Assembly: GCA_030068075.1 (NCBI GenBank)
Contig: CM057835.1
Span: forward strand, 43,754,215 to 43,818,214
Origin: Paguma larvata
Taxonomy: Eukaryota > Chordata > Mammalia > Carnivora > Viverridae
Reading direction: 5' to 3'
Length of the DNA stretch: 64,000 nucleotides
The position numbers and the translations under genes were made by a program. This document shows, piece after piece, positions 37,091 to 48,847 of the stretch. Each line of letters begins with the position of its first letter. The stretch's first letter is position 1. The notes under the pieces are model-generated. The model was not told the origin of the DNA. It saw nothing but the letters and a program-made list of their open reading frames with translations, and did not search any database.

Positions 37091-39165
37091 AAAAAAAGAT
37101 ATTGACTCGGTGCCCCCCTCTGTAAGAAATACAGGAAAACAAATTAACGGCCAGATTGTAATATATTACAGTGCTAAATGGTGGGTCCCTCTGTAACTGC
37201 TAGAGCGATTAGAGATAAGAGAAACCAACAGTGTGAGTATACAGGGGATTTGTTCAATTGTGTAAGATAAGGCACAGGAAAAAAATGTTAAATGTCTTAC
37301 CCTTTAAAATTTCCATCAGGGCTCTTAGGTATTTATAACCTCAGAACCATTTTCAGAAATCGTGAGTGGCCCACAAAGATGGGGGTTCGTCCTATTCCTG
37401 TTTAGCACCGGTTTCCTCTCCAGAGTCATTGCTCATCATTTTTTGAGGAGGTAGGAAGGCCCAGGTGCTTTGCCAGACGGCCATCACCTTCCTCTATACA
37501 TGAGGGGCAATTCTTAGCACAGCGCGATTGCCTGCGAGTTCCAGGAATTCACATGGGGAAAGAAATTCACCTGCTGTACGAACTCACTCAACCTCTCTCG
37601 GGTCGGAAATGCCATTCCAACTCTGGGAACAGGCAGCAGGTTTTAGAGTCTGCAGTCTAATGACTTTGGACCCGACCTTTCTTCAGTATGCCCGAATGAA
37701 GTTGGGGAGAACAGACAGCTCTCTAAAGGAGGGTCAAAATTTCAGAATGAAGCCTTCCTTCATGCTGGCAATGCTATAGTTCAGGGGTCCATAGTATTGA
37801 GAGATGGATCACTCTAAGGTTGCACAAATTAAACTAGCTAAGAGCAGCAGGTGGTTTTCTGTAGGAAACCCAGATCTTAATTTAGACCTACCTCTGGTGT
37901 AGCTCATCCGCCCTCAGTAGACGGATCCATGGGAATTCATGACCCATGGATTCACGGGGACCCCACCAGTCAAGTATATTGGTGGGCAATGAGCCAGAGC
38001 TGAGTGAGTGAAAGAATGAAAATGAAAAATGAAAGTTCTGTTAACTTCTACCTTAAGAAATCAGAGATATTTTGTATCATTTTTTTCTTCCAATTAAGCT
38101 TTTGTGTCCATGCAAATCTTTGAACAATGTTATCCTTTCTTTTCTTATATGTCTTTATGTCTAAATGCCTGAGGAACCAAGACTATTTCTAGCTAAAGCA
38201 CTTTAAAAAGTTTAATCATTTAGATCCATATAATTGTTTAAGGGGTCTTCTTTGTTTCTTTGGAGGAAAATTCCAAGTCGAAATGCATTTTAAGATGTAG
38301 ACCTAGATTCAAATTTTACTTTGGAAAAAACATCCACCCAAATTCCTTTGAGTCACACTTTTGTTTTCATTGTACCGCTGAAGCATTCATACCTCCCGTG
38401 TTATTTCTGACAGCTTTTTGCAAACTACGAGTGTGTGGTAAACACCATTATTCTGCTAGGAATAGGACAGATACACTTTCTTTTTTTAACACTTGAAAAT
38501 TATACTTCTGATTAATTTGTGCTAACCCAACAACCATTTATTACAAAAGTAGATCAAGTGCTCCTGAGTTGATTGATTTAGAAAGCTCTTTGCAAATAAT
38601 GGCTTTTAAAATCAGTTTTTAAATACGAGTTGAGATAGCCAGACATATAATACAGAAACTTATGGTCAGTTTTTTGTTACTTACGAGTCCCGGCTTCCAT
38701 GCGATATATTTTCTCTTCTTCTTTCCATTGCTTGTCTACCTTTTGGCCTCATAATTTTCGGTAACTCTGTCAAAAGATGGACAAGGGGAAGAAAAGGAAA
38801 TAATTTTCAAATTCATTTATCTTCCTTTCCCTTACCCCGCCCGCATCGACTTGATAAAGTATGTTGGAAAAAAGTCAGCTCTTGAATCATGCCAACAGAG
38901 GGACATAATAAGATGAATAATCCAAAGGGATAGGCAATCCAAAGTCATTTGCATTCAAATCTTGATGTGATTTATTAATTAGGCCAGTATTAAATTTTGC
39001 AATCTTAATTTGCACATTACAATTGGACACACATTTTTCTTCTCCATTTCACTTTCTGCAGTCATACTATATGACCTTAGCATTAACATGAATGACTCAT
39101 TTCACCCCGTAAGGAATAGTCTTTCCCAGATGGGAACACGAATCAGACTTCTTGGAAGTATTTTG
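37091..39165. other. Single-copy AT-rich non-coding sequence
   Basis: No exon or named repeat. 38930-39030 carries clustered homeodomain-like words ('gatttattaattaggc', 'cttaatttgcacattac') and is a candidate conserved non-coding element. Confidence 0.4.
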
Positions 39166-39167
39166 TA

Positions 39168-39340
39168 GCTCAGTGGTTCTGGACTTTCAGTATGCATCAG
39201 AATTGCCTGCAGAGTTTGTTCAGAATCCTGACTTTCTGGTCAGATAGTCCTGGGATGGGAGCTGAGAATTTGCATTTCTAACAGGTCCCCGAGGGATGCT
39301 GCCGGTGCTGTCCCAGGGCCCATACTTTGAGGAGCTCTCT
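39168..39340 (+). mobile_element. MER5/MER20-like hAT-Charlie DNA transposon remnant
   Basis: Starts 'ctcagtggttctggactttc' (family start: cagtggttctcaa). It continues 'gcatcagaattgcctgcaga' and 'tgagaatttgcatttctaac', then the 'gatgctgccggtgctg' region and 'ccatactttgagga'. This fits a non-autonomous hAT-Charlie element; MER20 and MER5 are the closest that I recall. Confidence 0.7.
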
Positions 39341-40629
39341 TCTCGGGGAACAGAAGGCCCTTAGGGATATTCCCGGAGAGAAATAAAAAGGATTCATCAG
39401 TCAAGTAGATTTGGGAAACACTGTACCTTTCTTTGAAGTCTTTTTAAGTACTTCAAAAATTTGTAGAAATCCTGCAATACTGAATCAGCTTTCTAACTCG
39501 TGCTTTCTAAATTTAGTTGACCACGGGGCCCTTTATTGTGGTAGTAGCGTCAACTGTCAGAATTACCGCTCACGGAATACGTCAGGAAAGGCCGCCCCGC
39601 TTCATGGTGCCTCGATGGGCTAAACTTCCACCCACTCCCTCCACTTCCTGTCATGTTGGCAGTCACCCGTGGATGCACGCTGGACCTTTTGGGCCTTTCC
39701 AACTCAGTAAACTCTGGCTCCAACCTCCTCCTTTTGACCAGAGTATCTCATTCTCCTACTTGTTCCTACTAAACCTGCTTTTCCAGCCTTCCCTGCTTCC
39801 TCTCTTCTTATGTCTGTGATCCTCCCTCCCTCCCTGTCTGCCTTTCTTCCCTATCATCTCTCTCCTTTTCAGCCTGGGCTCAGTGGACAGTGCACTCACT
39901 AGCACCCTCAACTCCTTCCTGGTGTGGCCCCCTCTGTCATTCCCACCTTGCCAATGCAAGTCCTGGACAACCTTTCTCTTTCCACACTTTTGATCCTGGG
40001 AGCCTGAGTGACAATGGGTGGAAGGTCACGTAATTCTTCTCATTGGCACCATCGCAAAGTCATTTCGTCCATTCGGCTCGCGGAGACTCCCTCGGTTTTT
40101 ACTGTGTCAGGCACTACCCTCAGGCTTAGAAATAGCAACAAGCGAGCCAAAGAAATCCAGAGTCCCATGGGGTTTACATCCTACAGGGGGGAATGATAAC
40201 GTAATCAGACACCACTAAGTACTACGCAGAAAATTAAAGGTGTGGTCAGGCAAGACCTCCACAAGAGATGACGTTGACGCTGGTGTCTGGTGGCCATCAC
40301 GGTAGCTCAGCTCTTCTGGCCCTTTGGTATTGCATGGCAACCCCCACTTTATTTCTTATCCCATTCCCCATGGAGGCTTTTCTGGATCTTCCCCAGATCT
40401 TCTCAAATTCCGAACCCGTTCTCACTTATCAGACAAACTGGCCCCATGATTTATTGGGAAGCTGTCTGCTCTCTCCACTTCCCGACCCCAGAAATCCCAG
40501 CCGTGGCCCCACAAGTCCTCTCTTTCTTTCCTGCTGGGCCTTCTCTTTTTCCTCTCACTGGCCCCTTCCCTTCAACCAACAGCCATTTGCCGAACAATCC
40601 ATCTATTTGTGTACCCCCCCTCCAAATTC
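39341..40629. other. Single-copy non-coding sequence with one old repeat
   Basis: 40060-40240 ('tactgtgtcaggcactaccc', 'ccatggggtttacatcctac') is a degraded copy of the same old class as 32230-32420. Two overlapping frames (123 and 118 aa) at 40268-40646 are offset versions of the same pyrimidine-rich DNA and are unlikely to be coding. Confidence 0.45.
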
Positions 40630-40940
40630 ATGTGTTTAAGTCCTAACTAATCCCCCGTGTGACCCAGTTTGGAGTAGGGCCCTTACGGAGGTTGAAGGGT
40701 AAATGAGGTTATAAGGACGAGGCCCTGATCCAGTAGATCCAGCAAGATGAGTTTCCTCAGAAGAAGAGACACCGCAGGGCTCGCTGTCTCACAGTCGTCC
40801 ACAAGCCAGGAAGAGAGCTCTTACCAGAAGCCAAATCTGTCAGCCTTGAAACTTTAAGAAATAAGTTTAACTCTTTTTTTTTTTTCAAGCACCCCATCTA
40901 TGGTATTTTGTTATAGCAGCCCAAGCTGACTAAGACACGA
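40630..40940 (+). mobile_element. Probable MaLR-class solo LTR (MLT1/MST-like)
   Basis: 'aagtcctaactaatcccccg', 'gtgacccagtttggagtagg', 'gaggttataaggacgaggcc' and the end 'tggtattttgttatagcagc' followed by 'ccaagctgactaagac' match the layout of an ancient mammalian LTR of the ERVL-MaLR group. The T-run at 40868-40880 interrupts it. No internal retroviral genes accompany it. Confidence 0.55.
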
Positions 40941-41678
40941 ACCAGAATACCCCTGTGCCTCCTGCACGGGCTTTCCTCCCCTCACGCCAGGGCCCTGCCC
41001 ACGGCAGTCTGGTGCCTCACACCTCCCTCCCCCAACCCTCCCTCGTAGGTCATCCTTCTGGAACCACCTTTTATTTTAGAGTGTGTTCTTTTCAAAATGG
41101 AACAGCGCTGGCAGACCTAGGATGTTCTACAAGGTTTTATTTTTAACTTCTCTTGGGATCCGAGCCTCCGCAGTCCACCATAGTTTCACGGCACTTGACT
41201 GACCTTAAACACCACGTTCAATCTCTGCTGGTCCCCACATCCAGTCCCGTTCGGCCAGGTTCCCTTTTTTGTTAGTTCCACAACCGGATGTTTTTTCCAA
41301 ACAGTATAGAGAAATAAGGAAATGTTCTATTTTGTATTTCTCTACCTCCACACCATTGGTTTTTTTTTTTTTTTTTTTTTACCCTCTTTCCGATTAGAAA
41401 GGTAATAGCCCTAAGCAGGCAAGGAAGTTTAAAAGGCAAGACTGGGAAGATGGTTGATTCTTTTTAAGGAAACTTTCCCTCCTGGATTCTGTCTTCTCTG
41501 TTTAATTTAATTAGAACCCCATCAAGCGTTGGTTATTTGGTGGCATGGTCACAGACACATGCTCCGCAGGCGCTGGATCTCCAGGGGCAGGTCAGGTGTC
41601 ATTGCTTCCCCAGATCGACTGTGGCATCAGGACCCCAGTCCCTCTCTGTGAAGGAGGGGTGGTAAGAGATAGAGATGA
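40941..41678. other. Single-copy non-coding sequence
   Basis: Poly-T tract at 41359-41380. No gene seen. Confidence 0.45.
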
Positions 41679-41891
41679 GGGGTGCCTGGGTGGCTCAGTC
41701 GGTTGAGCGTCCGACTTCGGCTCAGGTCATGATTTCTCGGTCCGTGAGTTCGAGTCCCGCGTCGGGCTCTGTGCTGACAGCTCAGAGCCTGGAGCCTGCT
41801 TCGGATTCTGTGTCTCCCTCTCTCTCTGCCCCTCCCCCACTCATGCTCTGTCTCTCTCTGTCTCAAAAATAAATAAACATTAAAAAAAAAA
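41679..41891 (+). mobile_element. Felid SINE (SINEC_Fc type), near consensus
   Basis: Very close to the felid consensus, with an intact A-tail. The 17-bp perfect target duplication 'aagagatagagatgagg' lies at 41664-41680 and 41892-41908. One of the youngest-looking insertions in the window. The 79-aa antisense and 65-aa sense frames are SINE sequence. Confidence 0.98.
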
Positions 41892-41908
41892 AAGAGATAG
41901 AGATGAGG

Positions 41909-43885
41909 TAGAATCAGGTCAGTTCACTTCACCACCGCCATGGATGTCCTCCAGAGCTTCCGTGCCGATCATGGAGTTTCTGGGTCTACCCCCATCTCAC
42001 CTCCACAAAGGAAGCCAAAAATTCCTGTCCAGCATTGCAGTGATTTAAGAGCAACTCCAGGATTCCACAGGGCATGAAAGTGTGGCAGGCAGAGAAGGGA
42101 GGACTGAATGAAGCCATATCTATAAGGCACTTTGCATAGTGCCTGCTTGTCTAAGTGCTCAGAAAATGACAGTGATTATTATCGACGCCATCATCCTAAT
42201 CGTTGCTGTGGCTCATCACACACACACACAAGCACACACACATACACACACAAGCAAATACAGTTGTATATGAGTGAGAATTCTTTCTGGCTCTACATGG
42301 AACCTATGAAGATTGGAGGAACACAAGATGAAGTTGTGCAGCTGTTGGTGGAAATCTGACACCTGCCATTGTAGTTGCCTAGAGGGCTGGTAGGGAGTTG
42401 CTGAATTCACCCTGCAAGAAGGGCATGGAGCCGACTATACGTGTCTTAATCCCATCAGATTAAGTGAATAGGTACTTACACACAGCTAAGTGTTTAGGCA
42501 AGCATGGCATGCCAGAAGGAATGCACCAGGGGTTCTGGAATGAGGGGTTGTCATAAATTGGGAGTGAGGGACATCGGCGACAGAGACCAATGGAGAAGTG
42601 ACAAAATGCAAGGGGACAGACGATACGTCTCAGCTCCCAGGCTGCCTGTGGAGTGTTCGAGGAGGAAAACGCCAAGCCAACAGGGAAGAACATGCCATGG
42701 GAAGAATTCACAAAGCCGAGACTAAGCTAAAAAGGGTAGAGGGGCTCCTGGTGTAAAGAAAGTATATTTTTAAAAATCCAAACTATGCAAGTAGAATAAT
42801 AGACTCTATGCTATGGGTTACAAACAACCAATTAATCAGGACCATGTCATCAGGCACTGGGGGGTTCCCAGGAAGGCAGAGCCTCTGCCCTAGAAGCTTG
42901 GAATCTTGGGAGGAAACAAGATAAATGAGGCAGGGGGAGGAAATAAAGGGCTGGAGGCCCAGTGGTGAGCAGTTGGGAAGGCTTGCTGGAGGAGGTGAGG
43001 GTATAAATCGGGCTTAGAGGCACAGCACATCAGGCTGGGACGATGAATGGGACCATTGAAGCAGGGGTGAACATGCAAAAATGAGTTTGAAAGGTAGCTG
43101 AGAGGTTAGCCCACAGAAATGGGGTTTTGGGGAGGAGAGCATTGAGCCCAGTGGCTTCCTCCTCCTGCTCCCATCTGTGATCTCTGTGTGCTGGCCACTC
43201 TTGAATCCAACCATCAGACTCTGCCAGCCTGTCTGATGTCCTGTCCCTAAGCTTTCTCTGCTGTTTCGTCTTTTAAATATCCCATCCAGGGAACCTCACA
43301 TCCTTAGAGTTGGGTATGAATGATGCAGCTGCTTCCAGTCTTTTCCACCTGTGTGTGTCTGACTGCCTAGTGACCAGGTCTAGCTGGCAGACAACACCCT
43401 CTCATGAGGTCCCAGGAAACTCATCCTCTCCTGGTCCCCCTAACCTTCCTCCCTCCTGTGAGGGCTTTCCCACCCACCCACCCTGTGAGGGCTCAATTAA
43501 GAATCCTCAGAATTTGCCTCATCATGTGCTTTCCCTCAACTACCTCTTTGACACACACACGTGCACACACATGGACACATGCACACACATGCACGCAGGT
43601 GCACACAGAGTCATCATCTGTTATTTCCACCTCCTAAAGGTCTCTGTACTCATCACCTCCTCCCCACCCCCACACTCACCTCGTCCTTCTCTTTCCTGTG
43701 GGCTTGTCTTCCTCAGCACACTTTCTGAACTACTCCCTACCTACACAGCCCATTCACACACCCACCAAAATTCTTTTTAAAACCCCAATTCAGAATATTA
43801 GAATGCCAGGCTCCATTTTAAACACAAATTTTACCTTCGTCTACATACATGTGTGCTTGTGTTGACCACGTGACCACCGAGCAGC
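41909..43885. other. Single-copy non-coding sequence with CA repeats
   Basis: An MIR-like 3' end at about 42120-42210 leads into an interrupted (CA)n at 42218-42258. A second interrupted CA-rich patch lies at 43551-43605. The frame of 156 aa at 43310-43780 crosses that patch and is not called. 42930-43015 resembles an old repeat of uncertain family. Confidence 0.45.
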
Positions 43886-43889
43886 AATG

Positions 43890-44050
43890 TGGCCTAGGGG
43901 TTCAGACCCCGCCCTATGGTCTGAGAAGCTTCTTAACGCTCCCCCATCTGTAAATGCAAAGAATTATTTTGTCTACAACACAGGGCTGTTATGAGGATCA
44001 ATTGAGCAGAGGTAACAATGCCTTGTACATAGTAAGCACTCATTACAGGG
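43890..44050 (+). repeat. MIR SINE fragment
   Basis: 'aatgtggcctaggggttcag', 'cccccatctgtaaatgcaaa', 'cagggctgttatgaggatca' and 'ccttgtacatagtaagcact' trace forward MIR. Confidence 0.6.
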
Positions 44051-45548
44051 GAGGAGGGAAAGAATAAGAAGGGAATACAATAAAATATCAATGTTTATCT
44101 CTAGGCCACAAGATTTGCATTTTCTAATTTTTACTTCTTTATTTTTTTTCTATTTTCTGTATTTTTCCAATTCTCTATAATAACCATGAAATCCTTTTAT
44201 CACCATTAAAACTGCTCTTTTCTTTGGAAATTACAGGATGCTACGTCCTTGCTTAAGAATGGGTAGGAGCCTCCACCATGCACAGGCTACAACCCAAAGG
44301 CCTGTGCTGGCCTAGGGAGCCCCGTGCCCCCCCACCCACACCTCCCACTGCCCCACTTAGGCCCCAGACTGCCCCCTCTCTAGACTTCTTTGCCCCCATA
44401 CCCTGTGTCCCTGTCATCATCTTATCTTTGCATTGTGTCCTTTCTTGCCAGGCACACTCATCTCCTCTGACTTGAACCACCTGCAGCTAAACGCCCATTC
44501 ACACTTGGAGGCAGAGTTCAGATCTCTGCTTCCCGGGGGGCGATCATTTCTCCCAAGTCTGTGGGCTGGGTGGCAGGCCTGTTGGCGTTGCCAGATATTT
44601 GTAGAATCCTCAGATGTTTGAAGACAGGTGGAGGGATGTGGAGGCAGAGGAGGCTGAGAAAAGAGAGGGAGGAAATTGTGAGGCTATTCTGTGCAGGGCT
44701 CTAAACGCAAGACTCATCAAGGGGGAATTTTTGAAGATTTTGGCTTTTTTGAGGAGAAGGACAGCATGATAAAAGTCACATTTTAGGAACAGAAGTTGGC
44801 AACAGTATGCAAAATGGATAGTGTAGGAGGCCAGAAAGTTGGTCAAGAGGAGGTTGGCAGGAGTTAGGCAAGAAAAGATGAGGATTGCGCCAAGATGGAC
44901 TGGCCAGTGAACACGGCCACCAGGGCTGTCACAACTCTCGGGCCTGGTCTCCCGCCCTGCCGAGCACTTCCCTGTGTGGGCCCACTGACTCCGTCCAGAC
45001 CTATGGCAGCTACCTTTACACATGGGACTGAGTCACATGGCTGACTGCTGAGTAGTAGAGACATGAGTCAAGCCTACATACATCTCGGCCCAAAGCAAAG
45101 GCCACTAACTAACCTTCCCTAAACGGCTCACAAAATACTGGGCCTTCAGGACAGAAACACTGAGGGGGAGGAAGAAAACAGGAGGGCGTGCTCAGCCCTG
45201 AAATATTCTTGCAGGTGTGCTTTAAGAAAGTCTTCAAGTTACCAGAAACACTGTGGTGAGCGATAAACAAAATGCTTAAAGAGGAAAACGAGATGTTCCA
45301 GTGTCAAGGAAATTATGAAAGTTAGGAATAGAGTGAACTCTGAAAGGGAAGCTTCCGGATGAGTGAAAGGAGCTTCTATCTTACACAGAAGGCTGCAGAG
45401 TTTTTGGACATCATGACTTGCAGCGATGATACAGACCGAACATAGAAAATGGGTGCAAAAGGGTTTGAACATATTCATGGATGGTTCATTTGTAACTGAT
45501 TTTTTCAAAACAAACTACATGTAAGTGGGAGAGAGTTCCCTAACTTTT
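44051..45548. other. Non-coding sequence; old repeat at 44610-44890
   Basis: 44610-44890 ('gctattctgtgcagggctct ... gaatttttgaagattttgg ... ggacagcatgataaaagtca') resembles a widespread old mammalian repeat seen also near 32400-32700, family not assigned. The 137-aa minus-strand frame at 44610-45023 runs through it. Otherwise nothing. Confidence 0.4.
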
Positions 45549-45765
45549 TAAAAAATATTTTTATTTACTTATTTTGAGAGAGAGACAGGGAGTACAAGCA
45601 GGGGAAGGGCAGAGAGAGAGAGAGAGAGAGACAGAGACAGAGAATCCCAAGCAGACTCTGCACCATCAGTGCAGAACCCAATGTGGGGCTTGAACCCACA
45701 AACCATGAGATCATGACCTGAGGTGAAATCAAGAGTTGGATGCTTAACTGGGTGGTACCCCCCCC
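45549..45765 (-). mobile_element. Carnivore SINE (older copy)
   Basis: Reversed tail 'atttttatttacttattttg', then (GA)n, 'gcagaacccaatgtggggct' and 'gatcatgacctgaggtgaaa'. The tRNA head is degraded ('gcttaactgggtggtacccc'). Flanked by 'c(c)taacttttt/ccaacttttt'. Confidence 0.9.
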
Positions 45766-45854
45766 AACTTTTTGAAGTGACACCAGGGAAAGCCAGCCCA
45801 TGATCTGAGGATTTCCTCAATAAGACAGTCTAAGGTAAAAAGGATGGTAACGAT
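45766..45854. other. Short unique gap between SINE and MIR
   Basis: Nothing recognised. Confidence 0.4.
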
Positions 45855-46085
45855 AGCCACAGTGTACTCTATGCCAGGCACTGTACTGGCATCATCTCAG
45901 TCAGTCCTCACAGCAGTCGTTTGAGGAAGGAATTTCTACCTCCACCCTTCAGAGGAGGAAACTGAGGCACAGAGAGCTTAGGTAACTTTCACGGGGTCAC
46001 AGCTATTACACTAACAATGCTGGGGTTCCAGCCCACATCAGTAGACTCCAAAGTCAACACACTTTCCATTATAGACACTGCTTCC
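45855..46085 (-). repeat. MIR SINE, reverse orientation, well preserved
   Basis: 'tatgccaggcactgtactgg', 'cagaggaggaaactgaggca', 'cagagagcttaggtaacttt' and 'agtagactccaaagtcaaca' follow reversed MIR throughout. Confidence 0.7.
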
Positions 46086-46719
46086 AAAGTGGACTGACCA
46101 CTGAACTCACACAGAGGAGGCTTCCTAATACTTTTGTGTTCTGGAATCTTCTCCAATGGCATAAAATAGGCCTCATGTCATGGAAGCAACAAGACCACCT
46201 CTCTCTGCTGAGAGGGCCCTGAGCCTCTTAGCCACGGCCCCACTTCCCCCTGGTTCTAGTTCTTGAAATCCGCAGTGCGGAGGGTGACCACACTGGGTGG
46301 GCTGACCCCATAATAGAAGACTTAACACATTTTGCTTCCCTGCCCACACGCCTGCGCCGCCTCCTCCTCACAGCTAACCTCAGCACCACCCCCAGCAATC
46401 TGGATAGTCCCCGTGCCATTTGAGAGAACATTCTTAGTTGTTCGCAGTCTCTGGTGTTCACATGAAGCCAAAGTTAATGCTCTGGAGTGTTTCCATCATC
46501 CTGTGACAAATCTGGACTGGGTACCAGTATCGGTCCAAAGGACATCGCGTCAGGAGGAGGCAGGAGGGAAAGAGCAAAATATGGAAGATGCATGAGATTT
46601 ACAAGTACCATGCAGAAAAAAAAAAAAATTAAATCCATGTAAGGAATTTGAAAAGGAGGAGCACCGTTCAAATGTCAGCAGTGTACGGAGCACAGATGAG
46701 GGGGCAGGAGTCATCCGAG
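46086..46719. other. Single-copy non-coding sequence
   Basis: Overlapping 77-87 aa frames on both strands near 46230-46600 have no exon signals. Nothing else is seen. Confidence 0.4.
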
Positions 46720-46915
46720 GTGCCTTGGAGTTGGCAGAGCGGCCAAGGGAGTGCGTGCGTTAGAGCTCCAGGCCCGGAGCGTGCTCACGGGGTCTGAGGC
46801 TCTGCGTCCCCCTTCACCTGCTGCGGAATCATGGGCGAGTCGCTTAACCTCTGTGAGCCTCTGTCTCCTCTTCTTTATAAGGAGGGTGATAATAATTGAA
46901 AAAAGTCAATAACGG
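46720..46915 (+). repeat. MIR SINE
   Basis: 'gcgttagagctccaggcccg', 'tgcggaatcatgggcgagtc', 'gcttaacctctgtgagcctc' and 'tataaggagggtgataataa' follow forward MIR. Confidence 0.65.
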
Positions 46916-46969
46916 CCCCAGCAGCTGCCAGCGAGGCTGTGAGATGTGAATATGAGGGGCCCCAGGCAA

Positions 46970-47390
46970 ATATTTTTCATGAGGCCCTGAATATATAAAC
47001 AATTTGAGTAGAATCTAGAAAACGGTCAACCTCAGAAACAAAGGGTCGAAAGGGGCTGGTGGGTGGGGGAAATAGGGAGGTTTGTAAAAGGGGAAAACTT
47101 TCAGCTCTACGATGAAGAGAGTCTGGAGCTAGAAGGTGTAACATGGTGCCTATAGTTGATAACACTGTATTGTATAACTGACATTTGCTAAGACCGTTGA
47201 ACTTAAATGTTCTCAACAGATAAAAAAAGGTGCATATGTCAGGGGATGGGTGTGTTAACTAACTAGATGGGGGGGGACACGGAGACCCTTTCACAATGTA
47301 TACGTATGTCAAAGCATCACAACGTACACTTTAAATGTCTTACAGTTGTGTCAATTATACCTCAATAGAGCTAAAAAGGATCTTTAAATA
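46970..47390 (+). mobile_element. L1 3' UTR fragment
   Basis: 'gtaacatggtgcctatagtt', 'gataacactgtattgtataa', 'ttcacaatgtatacgtatgt' and the end 'caattatacctcaatagagc' are the L1M 3' UTR in forward orientation, with an A-rich tail region to 47450. Confidence 0.88.
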
Positions 47391-47459
47391 AAAGTGTGCA
47401 TTAGAAAATAAATAAAACACAAAATGTAAAAAAAACAAACAAAAACAAAAATCAGTTTG

Positions 47460-47830
47460 AGTCACTCTAGATCAGCGTGCCAGCACCCTTCCGGAAGCTC
47501 AGTCCCACACAGCTGTGCCAAAGAAAGCCCGTATGGCCTGGTGGGAACAAGCCACTGGCCCGGCAGCCCTCCGGGAACAGGCTCTCAGATGACCACATGG
47601 GCACCGCAGTCCTCTCGAGCTCCTCGCGGCGTCAGAGCGACCCCGAGGTCAGGGTAGAGATTCAGGGAGTGCTCTGCAGGGCGGGGAACAGGCCCTGGAG
47701 CCCACACGAGTTCCAGCTCAGGCTCGGCGCGCCCCTGCACGGCGGCACCGCCAGCCCCGGCCAGTCTCGGGCACTGGGGAGGCACTTAGAAAATTCCAGA
47801 CACGCTGCTCCAATGTGAGGGGCCCTCAGA
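47460..47830. other. CpG-rich patch of unknown nature
   Basis: A roughly 370-bp segment is clearly more CpG-rich than its surroundings ('gagctcctcgcggcgtcaga', 'ctcggcgcgcccctgcacgg', 'gcaccgccagccccggccag'). Overlapping frames on both strands (113 aa plus, 111 and 66 aa minus) reflect composition. It could be a small orphan CpG island or the GC-rich part of an LTR that continues to the right. No exon boundary is convincing. Confidence 0.4.
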
Positions 47831-48094
47831 GACACAGGGCCTGGGATCCAGGCTCCTAAGGGAACGCAAACATCACTCACGGAATTAAAACAATAGTCAG
47901 CAAAGGTCACTCCATACCGGTGTTGAAACAAACCAGCCACAGGGCCACTCGTGACTACGGGTGACTCAAGACAGAGAGAAAGACACTCAGCAACCACAAA
48001 CGTGATTCATGTGTCCCTCTTCTGGCTAATTTGTGTGACCCACTGCTTACCTACGATGGCAGCTTTATCTCCATTAATCCTTCATCCTCCTGGA

Positions 48095-48183
48095 CAGAGA
48101 GAGAGGAAGGAAGGGAGGGAGGGAGGGAGAAAAGAAAGAGAGAGAGAGAAAGAGAGAAAGAGAGAAAGAGAGAAAGAGAGAAG

Positions 48184-48229
<46 letters not shown>

Positions 48230-48247
48230 CAAGCAAGCAAGCAAGCA
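48095..48247. repeat. Compound purine microsatellite (GGGA/GAAAGA/GAAA/GCAA)
   Basis: Successive blocks of GGGA, GAGA/GAAAGA, GAAA and finally GCAA units. The related frames (K/E/R on plus, F/L/S on minus, up to 145 aa) are artefacts. Confidence 0.95.
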
Positions 48248-48269
48248 CGAACCAAGATCCCCAGTCATC

Positions 48270-48455
48270 ACAGTGTCCTTGTGCCTGGACGGCTCCCAGC
48301 GCGCCCCCTCCTGAGGTTCCCAAATCCTATAATAAACTCCAGCTCTGCATGTGGTCCCTTGGATGTGTTCTCTCTCGCAGCAAGGTAAATAAATCTAACT
48401 CTGTGTGACTAGAGGTGCGTCCCTGGTGGTCCTCGGTGGGCAACAACCCATCCGA
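48270..48455 (+). mobile_element. Possible LTR-like R/U5 end
   Basis: 'ctcctgaggttcccaaatcc', 'tataataaactccagctctg', 'gtaaataaatctaactctgt' and 'gtggtcctcggtgggcaaca' recall the polyadenylation and U5 end of a class I retroviral LTR. The sequence at 48000-48090 may be its upstream part, split by the microsatellite. No retroviral genes are present. Tentative. Confidence 0.35.
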
Positions 48456-48647
48456 CGCGGCTGTCGTAAGGATTAAAATGCCTACCCGGGCACCGGAGTG
48501 CCGTGCCCTGTCGTTATTGTGGTGCTGTGTCTGTCTTTCTGAGCCATGCACCTCCCGTCCTGCTCCCTGCTGCTCTAAAGCAAGCGAGGTCTGGGGACCG
48601 GTAACATGGGCATCCCCTGTGAGCCTGTTAGAGACGCAGACTCTCAA

Positions 48648-48847
48648 AGCAGCTGGGTGCCTCAGTCGGGTAAGTGACAGACTCCGGATTTCAGCTCAGG
48701 TCATGATCTCACGGTTGTGAGATCGAGCCCACATAGGGGTCCATGCTGAGCGTGGAGACTGCTTGGGATTCTTTCTCTGCCTCTCTCTTTGTGCCTTCCC
48801 TGTGCACACTCTCTCTCTTTCTCAAAATAAAGAAATAAACGTAAAAA
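48648..48847 (+). mobile_element. Carnivore SINE, first of a head-to-tail pair
   Basis: 'gcagctgggtgcctcagtcg', 'cagctcaggtcatgatctca' and tail 'aaataaagaaataaacgtaa'. Diverged. The pair shares outer direct repeats 'acgcagact' at 48634-48642 and 49042-49050. Confidence 0.9.

Noticed and set aside
42218..42258. Array-like CA repeats considered as a possible CRISPR-like or structured array
   Set aside because: Plain interrupted dinucleotide microsatellite in a mammalian genome; no spacers or repeats of CRISPR type.
43310..43780. 156-aa frame crossing CA-rich sequence
   Set aside because: Overlaps a second frame of similar length and includes low-complexity His/Thr repeats from the CA tract.
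48031..48408. 125- and 145-aa Lys/Glu-rich frames
   Set aside because: Artefacts of the compound purine microsatellite; flanking residues differ between frames and resemble no family.
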